DNA from: an uncultured Pelagibacteraceae bacterium
GTDB taxonomy: Bacteria; Pseudomonadota; Alphaproteobacteria; Pelagibacterales; Pelagibacteraceae
Assembly: GCA_902599495.1 (NCBI GenBank)
Contig: CACKFY010000006.1
Location: 1-55,620 of the forward strand
Reading direction: 5' to 3'
Length of the DNA: 55,620 nt
Shown here in pieces: positions 52,000 to 55,620 of the stretch. The number at the start of each line of letters is the position of its first letter. Position 1 is the first letter of the stretch. Made by a program: the position numbers and the translations under genes. The notes beneath the pieces were generated by a model, which searched no databases, had not been told where the DNA came from, and saw nothing but the letters and a program-made list of their open reading frames with translations.

Positions 52000-53323
52000 A
52001 AAGTAAAGTTGGTAACCACAAAGCAATTTGTGGAAACAGTACTATTAATACTAATCCAATTAATTGCAAGACCATAAATTGCATCATTCCGTAATAAATA
52101 TCCTTTAAATCCCATTCAGGCACAACGCCTTTTAAAAAATAAGCAGAAAGTGCTACTGGCGGTGAGAGCCAACAGGTCTGGAGATTTACTGCGACTAGTA
52201 TGGCGAACCAAGTTAAGTTAAAGCCAAGTGCTTCAACTAAAGGTAAAATAATTGGAATTATAATCATAACTATTGGAACCCATTCTAAAGGCCAACCAAG
52301 TAAGAAAATCATCGCCATAATCATTGCTAAAATTAAATACTTATTCATTTCAAGACCAAGTAGAAACTCAGTTAGTAAAGTAGGTGTACCCAATCTAGCA
52401 AATACAGCTCCGAAGAAGTTTGAGGCAGCTACAAGAACCATTATTAGAGCTGTTATTTCTAAAGTTTTCACAAGAGCCTCTTGTAATTTAGGGAGAGTTA
52501 ATTTTTTATAAGCAAGTGATAATAAAAGTGCACCCATTGCACCGCAGCCTGCAGCTTCAGTTGGTGTTGCAAAACCTAATAATATACTTCCAAGCGCTGC
52601 AAAAACTAATGCTGCTGGAGGAACTAATCCTAAAAGAAATTCAATCCAAACAGTTTTCATACTGGTAGGTCTCATGTCTTCAGGTAATGGTGGACCTAGT
52701 TCAGGATTTAACATACATCTAATTGTTGTGTATGCAGCAAACAACGAAGCTAAAAGTATTCCTGGTAATATTGCAGCTGCAAATAAATCTATAACTGGAA
52801 TTTCCATAATTGGTCCCATCACAACAAGCATGATGCTTGGTGGTATTAAAATTCCTAAAGTACCACCTGCCGTAATTGTTCCCGCAGCAAGCTGAACATT
52901 ATAACTAGATCTATTCATAGATTTAGCAGCCATAATTCCTAAAATCGTTACTGAAGCTCCAACTATTCCTGTCGCTGCAGCAAAAATCACAGAAACAAAT
53001 AAAACAGCATAATAAAGTGATCCTCTAACTCTAGCTAACATAAGTTGGAATGATGAGAACAACCTTTCCATTAAACCAGCTTGCTCCATCATAATTCCCA
53101 TGAAGACAAAGAGCGGTACGGCGGCCAGAGTTTGTTCGGTCATGACCATCGAAAATTGTAAGGTCATCAAATAGAAAACTAGTTTACCAAATCCTAGATA
53201 TCCAAATACAAAACCTAAAAAAATTAATGTAAAAGATATTGGAAATCCAACGAAGATAGCAAAAAGCATTACTCCAACTAAAATAATGCCTAATACTGCT
53301 GGATCAATTAATTCTGCTATCAT
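51989..53323 (-). CDS. dctM: TRAP transporter large permease (DctM)
   Basis: About 444 residues, with twelve or so hydrophobic segments. AVPLFVFMGIMMEQAGLMERLF near residue 67, AAATGIVGASVTILGIMAAKSM near 114, AAGTITAGGTLGILIPPSIMLV near 147 and the late LQTCWLSPPVALSAYFLKG near 385 are DctM signatures. I chose the ATG at 53323 (MIAELIDPAVLG) since it overlaps the dctQ stop (ATGA); a frame from 53344 would add seven residues. It forms the ion-driven channel with DctQ for the ligand delivered by DctP. Its end overlaps the HpsN-like gene by 11 bp. Confidence 0.92.
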   Translation of the reverse strand: MIAELIDPAVLGIILVGVMLFAIFVGFPISFTLIFLGFVFGYLGFGKLVFYLMTLQFSMVMTEQTLAAVPLFVFMGIMMEQAGLMERLFSSFQLMLARVRGSLYYAVLFVSVIFAAATGIVGASVTILGIMAAKSMNRSSYNVQLAAGTITAGGTLGILIPPSIMLVVMGPIMEIPVIDLFAAAILPGILLASLFAAYTTIRCMLNPELGPPLPEDMRPTSMKTVWIEFLLGLVPPAALVFAALGSILLGFATPTEAAGCGAMGALLLSLAYKKLTLPKLQEALVKTLEITALIMVLVAASNFFGAVFARLGTPTLLTEFLLGLEMNKYLILAMIMAMIFLLGWPLEWVPIVMIIIPIILPLVEALGFNLTWFAILVAVNLQTCWLSPPVALSAYFLKGVVPEWDLKDIYYGMMQFMVLQLIGLVLIVLFPQIALWLPTLLYGN

Positions 53324-53937
53324 TTTTTTTCTTCTCCAGGCCACTCACCTTTTTTAGCAGCCCAATAGCTTTTAAGTAATTCTGATACACCTTGAATTAA
53401 AAGAAATATTATACCTATCAATAAACATGATTTTATAGGCCACATAAATGGCATCCAAGTTGTATCCATTCCCCTTTCGCCTCTACGAATTGATTCTTCG
53501 ACATATCCTATAGTCATGTAAAGAAAGACTGTTAGTCCCGGAAAATAAAATAAAATATATAACCAAAAATCTACGAGACCTTGATTTTTAGTTTTGAAAT
53601 TTCTGTATAAAAAATCTGCTCTTATGTGAACTCCTTTAGAGAGAGCATACCCTGCTCCTAACATAAATAGAGCCCCATATAAAAATCTACTCATATCGTA
53701 AGCCCAAATTGTTGGAGCTAAAAATAATTTTCTCATTATAACTTCATAAGTCATTGCTAAAATTAAAGGCACAAGGATCCAACAAACTATATTACCTACA
53801 CGTTTGCTGAATTTATCTATTGAAGTTATAGTGTTCGCCATCCATGCTGGCATATCGGCTGGCATTTTACCTGAACCGCCGCGCCTTTCAGCAATCATTT
53901 CATCTGAGATGTCTATTTTTGGTGGCTTGTCATTCAT
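53320..53937 (-). CDS. dctQ: TRAP transporter small permease (DctQ)
   Basis: A 205-residue membrane protein with four hydrophobic segments (about residues 52-70, 85-100, 130-148 and 165-185). YEVIMRKLFLAPTIWAYDMSRFLYGALFMLGAGYALSKGVHIRADFLYRN is spread over residues 64-113 and contains the EV-x-x-R and G-V-H-R-D motifs of DctQ proteins. It pairs with DctM. The N-terminus has a 40-residue polar stretch rich in Met, Asp and Pro before TM1. It follows dctP with a 64-bp gap that contains a stable hairpin. Confidence 0.9.
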   Translation of the reverse strand: MNDKPPKIDISDEMIAERRGGSGKMPADMPAWMANTITSIDKFSKRVGNIVCWILVPLILAMTYEVIMRKLFLAPTIWAYDMSRFLYGALFMLGAGYALSKGVHIRADFLYRNFKTKNQGLVDFWLYILFYFPGLTVFLYMTIGYVEESIRRGERGMDTTWMPFMWPIKSCLLIGIIFLLIQGVSELLKSYWAAKKGEWPGEEKK

Positions 53938-53953
53938 AGTTCATCCTAAACAA

Positions 53954-53982
53954 TTAGAGCGGACTTTAAAAGCCCGCTCTAA
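53954..53982 (-). terminator. Hairpin between dctP and dctQ
   Basis: TTAGAGCGGACTTT and AAAGCCCGCTCTAA form a 14-bp stem with a single mismatched pair and a one-base centre, so in practice a slightly smaller stem with a short loop. There is little of a T run after it on the minus strand (only TTGTTT), so it may be a weak attenuator or an mRNA 3'-end stabiliser rather than a full terminator. It would favour dctP over dctQM. Confidence 0.65.
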
Positions 53983-54001
53983 TACTTCTTTAATTATTTT
54001 A

Positions 54002-55096
54002 TTACTTTAATGTCGCTGCGTGAGCCATTCCTAGCTTAGCATTTGACATTTGTGCACCACTCCAGAATGGAACAGCAATATCAGCAAATTCTTTCATTGA
54101 TTTGTAAACTTTAGCGAAAAATTTATTTTCTGCTGCGTTTTTGTTCAATGTTTTCTTCGCTGCTGCCATATATTCTTTAAAGTAGTCTGTAGGAGTGTCT
54201 TCTAAAATTACTCCGTGCTTAGTAGTTAATTCTCTTAAAGCTTTTCCATTTTCATAGATTCTGTAGCTTAAAGATTTAGCTAATGAAGCGTTTGCAGCTA
54301 CTTCAAGAGATTTTTTCTCATGAGCAGTCATTTTTTTGTAAGTTTTTCCAGTAATATAAAAGTCAGCATTTACTACTACTTGGTGTAAGCCTTGTAGATA
54401 GTAGTGTTTTAATACCTTTTGGAAACCAAATGTTAAATCTGGTTTAGGGCAACACCACTCTGCTGCATCGATAGTACCTGCTTGTAATGCTGGTAAAATG
54501 TCTCCACCACCCATTGCTACAGATGCAATACCGATATCTTTATATGTTTGACCAGGAATTCCTGGAGGAGTTCTGAATTTATATTTTCTAAAGTCAGCCA
54601 TATCTTTAATTGGTTTTGGAAACCAACCTAAAGCTTCTGGTCCAACTGGTTGAAGCATAAATCCTTTTATGTCTCTTCCCATTTCTTTCCATAATTGGTC
54701 GTACAACTCTTTTCCACCACCGTACTGAAACCATGATAAAAATGCTAAATTGTCTATACCTACTCCACCACCTGCTACTGGCGAACCAAATAACATAGCT
54801 GCTGGATGATCACCTGACCAATAGTGTGTCCAGGCAAAACCACAATCGATTAATCCTTTATCAACTGCGTCTAATGTTTCTTTTACTCCTACAACAGCAC
54901 CTGCTGGTAAAATTTCAAATTTTAATGAACCATCAGTTAATTCTGTTACAGTGTCAGTAAAGTCCTTTAACATTTTCACTTCATCAGCTTTAGTGTTAAG
55001 AACGGTCTGACATTTTAATGTCTTAGCGTTTGCTGAAGTTATAGAAAAACCTATAAATACAGCTAAACCTAAAACAATTGATAATAGTTTTCTCAT
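54002..55096 (-). CDS. dctP: TRAP transporter substrate-binding protein (DctP)
   Basis: A 364-residue periplasmic binding protein. The signal peptide is MRKLLSIVLGLAVFIGFSITSANA. In the mature protein KTLKCQTVLNTKADEVKMLKDF, FEILPAGAVVGVKETLDAVDKGLIDCGFAW near residue 59, KYKFRTPPGIPGQ near 170 with the carboxylate-binding Arg, and ALQAGTIDAAEWCCPKPD near 205 are typical of the DctP family. The large group with the E-W-x-x-P motif binds carboxylates. A GGGGGA site precedes the ATG. It is divergent from the GMC oxidoreductase gene. Given the HpsN-like gene downstream, a sulfonate or hydroxyacid ligand is possible. Confidence 0.92.
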   Translation of the reverse strand: MRKLLSIVLGLAVFIGFSITSANAKTLKCQTVLNTKADEVKMLKDFTDTVTELTDGSLKFEILPAGAVVGVKETLDAVDKGLIDCGFAWTHYWSGDHPAAMLFGSPVAGGGVGIDNLAFLSWFQYGGGKELYDQLWKEMGRDIKGFMLQPVGPEALGWFPKPIKDMADFRKYKFRTPPGIPGQTYKDIGIASVAMGGGDILPALQAGTIDAAEWCCPKPDLTFGFQKVLKHYYLQGLHQVVVNADFYITGKTYKKMTAHEKKSLEVAANASLAKSLSYRIYENGKALRELTTKHGVILEDTPTDYFKEYMAAAKKTLNKNAAENKFFAKVYKSMKEFADIAVPFWSGAQMSNAKLGMAHAATLK

Positions 55097-55233
55097 TTAT
55101 CCCCCGTTAGGTTTGTTTATTTTTTTGGTAGTATGTTGGATTGAATTGATAGAGTCAAACACTAGTCTTTAAACCATAGGTTGTAGTAGACTTATTGGTA
55201 ATATTAAATTTTCTAATTTATAAGATAAATATC

Positions 55234-55620
55234 ATGAACGAATTCGATTATATCATTGTAGGTGCAGGGTCAGCAGGATGTGTTTTAGCAAACAGACTTA
55301 CTAGTAAAGAAGAAAATAAAGTTTTGCTACTCGAGGCTGGTGGCAAAGACAATTATCCGTGGATACACATTCCAGTTGGATATTATAAAACAATGCATAA
55401 CCCTAAAGTTGACTGGTGTTTCCATACAGAGAAAGATGAAACCATGAATAATAGATCAATTAGATATCCAAGAGGTAAAACTTTAGGCGGAAGTTCTTCT
55501 ATTAATGGTCTTTTATGGATAAGAGGTCAAAGCAATGACTATGATAATTGGAGACAAATGGGAAATAGCGGATGGGGATGGAATGATGTTCTGCCTTATT
55601 TTTTAAAATCTGAAAATAAC
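55234..55620 (+). CDS. GMC-family oxidoreductase (choline dehydrogenase-like), partial at right edge
   Basis: The first 129 codons are visible. The FAD-binding loop YIIVGAGSAGCVLANRL starts at residue 6, LLLEAGG ends beta-2 near 33, and RGKTLGGSSSINGLLWIRG near 84 is the GMC signature. Family members oxidise alcohols such as choline, glucose or other polyols with FAD. Choline dehydrogenase (BetA) is common in marine Alphaproteobacteria but not certain here. It diverges from dctP, from which it is separated by 137 bp holding no other feature I could support. Confidence 0.85.
   Translation, partial: MNEFDYIIVGAGSAGCVLANRLTSKEENKVLLLEAGGKDNYPWIHIPVGYYKTMHNPKVDWCFHTEKDETMNNRSIRYPRGKTLGGSSSINGLLWIRGQSNDYDNWRQMGNSGWGWNDVLPYFLKSENN

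Noticed and set aside
1-55620. CRISPR arrays, insertion sequences or prophage genes
   Set aside because: No regularly spaced repeats, transposases, terminal inverted repeats, integrases or phage structural genes were recognised.

Overview
The window looks like a piece of a streamlined, AT-rich marine alphaproteobacterial genome, most likely SAR11/Pelagibacterales or a similar lineage. This is inferred from the very low GC, K/N/I-rich proteins, start and stop codons overlapping in ATGA or TAATG form, intergenic gaps usually under 100 bp, and the gene content: DUF6165, taurine-type ABC transporter, TRAP transporter, methylcitrate genes. No phage genes, insertion sequences, CRISPR arrays or rRNA were seen. 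No gene-free stretch exceeds 300 bp.

Layout. 1-9157: the acetyltransferase half of GlmU (cut by the left edge), a Gph-type phosphatase, a LysE-family exporter, prpB-prpC, a methyltransferase, nrdA-nrdB behind a probable NrdR double site, and a phosphohexomutase. 9154-14730: TauE/SafE permease, dusA, rpoZ, an MFS carrier, a beta-hydroxyacid dehydrogenase, an FMN flavoprotein and a gamma-carbonic-anhydrase-like protein. 14718-18524: thioredoxin-like protein, two glycosyltransferases, DUF6165 and a nitrilase-family amidase. 18588-22786: a compact polyamine/methylthioadenosine unit consisting of a SpeD-SpeE fusion, class II aldolase, mtnA, mtnP and the divergent apt. 22783-34562 and 37529-39954: a mosaic surface-polysaccharide region (rmlA, rmlB, rmlC, gmd, GT2/GT9/GT61/DUF4422 proteins, acyltransferase, FkbM and C-methyltransferases) with a tRNA-Met inside it. 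An alanine dehydrogenase/omega-aminotransferase pair and a small membrane protein interrupt it.

40097-46876: a taurine-type ABC transporter whose permease carries a very large extra periplasmic region, then a secreted protein, an Ldh2/ComC-type dehydrogenase, a Pta-type phosphate acyltransferase and a methyltransferase. 46877-49594 (minus): eight small genes, most with strong Shine-Dalgarno sites, behind a perfect 19-bp palindrome. Five look like small ferredoxin-like/dimeric alpha-beta proteins, one is a four-TM membrane protein and two are secreted two-cysteine paralogues. I think this is the best candidate here for an undescribed system. 49709-55096 (minus): TRAP transporter dctPQM, an HpsN-like histidinol-dehydrogenase homologue and a zinc alcohol dehydrogenase; a GMC oxidoreductase runs off the right edge.

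How the genes may work together. The mtnP-mtnA-aldolase-speDE operon could recycle the methylthioadenosine made by its own spermidine synthase, with Apt recovering adenine. The Tau transporter, aminotransferase plus alanine dehydrogenase, ComC-like dehydrogenase, Pta, HpsN-like dehydrogenase, TRAP transporter and TauE-type permease fit uptake and breakdown of C2/C3 organosulfonates (taurine, dihydroxypropanesulfonate). This is inference: the desulfonating enzyme (Xsc or SuyAB) is not in the window. Family assignments come from reading motifs only; no database search was run.
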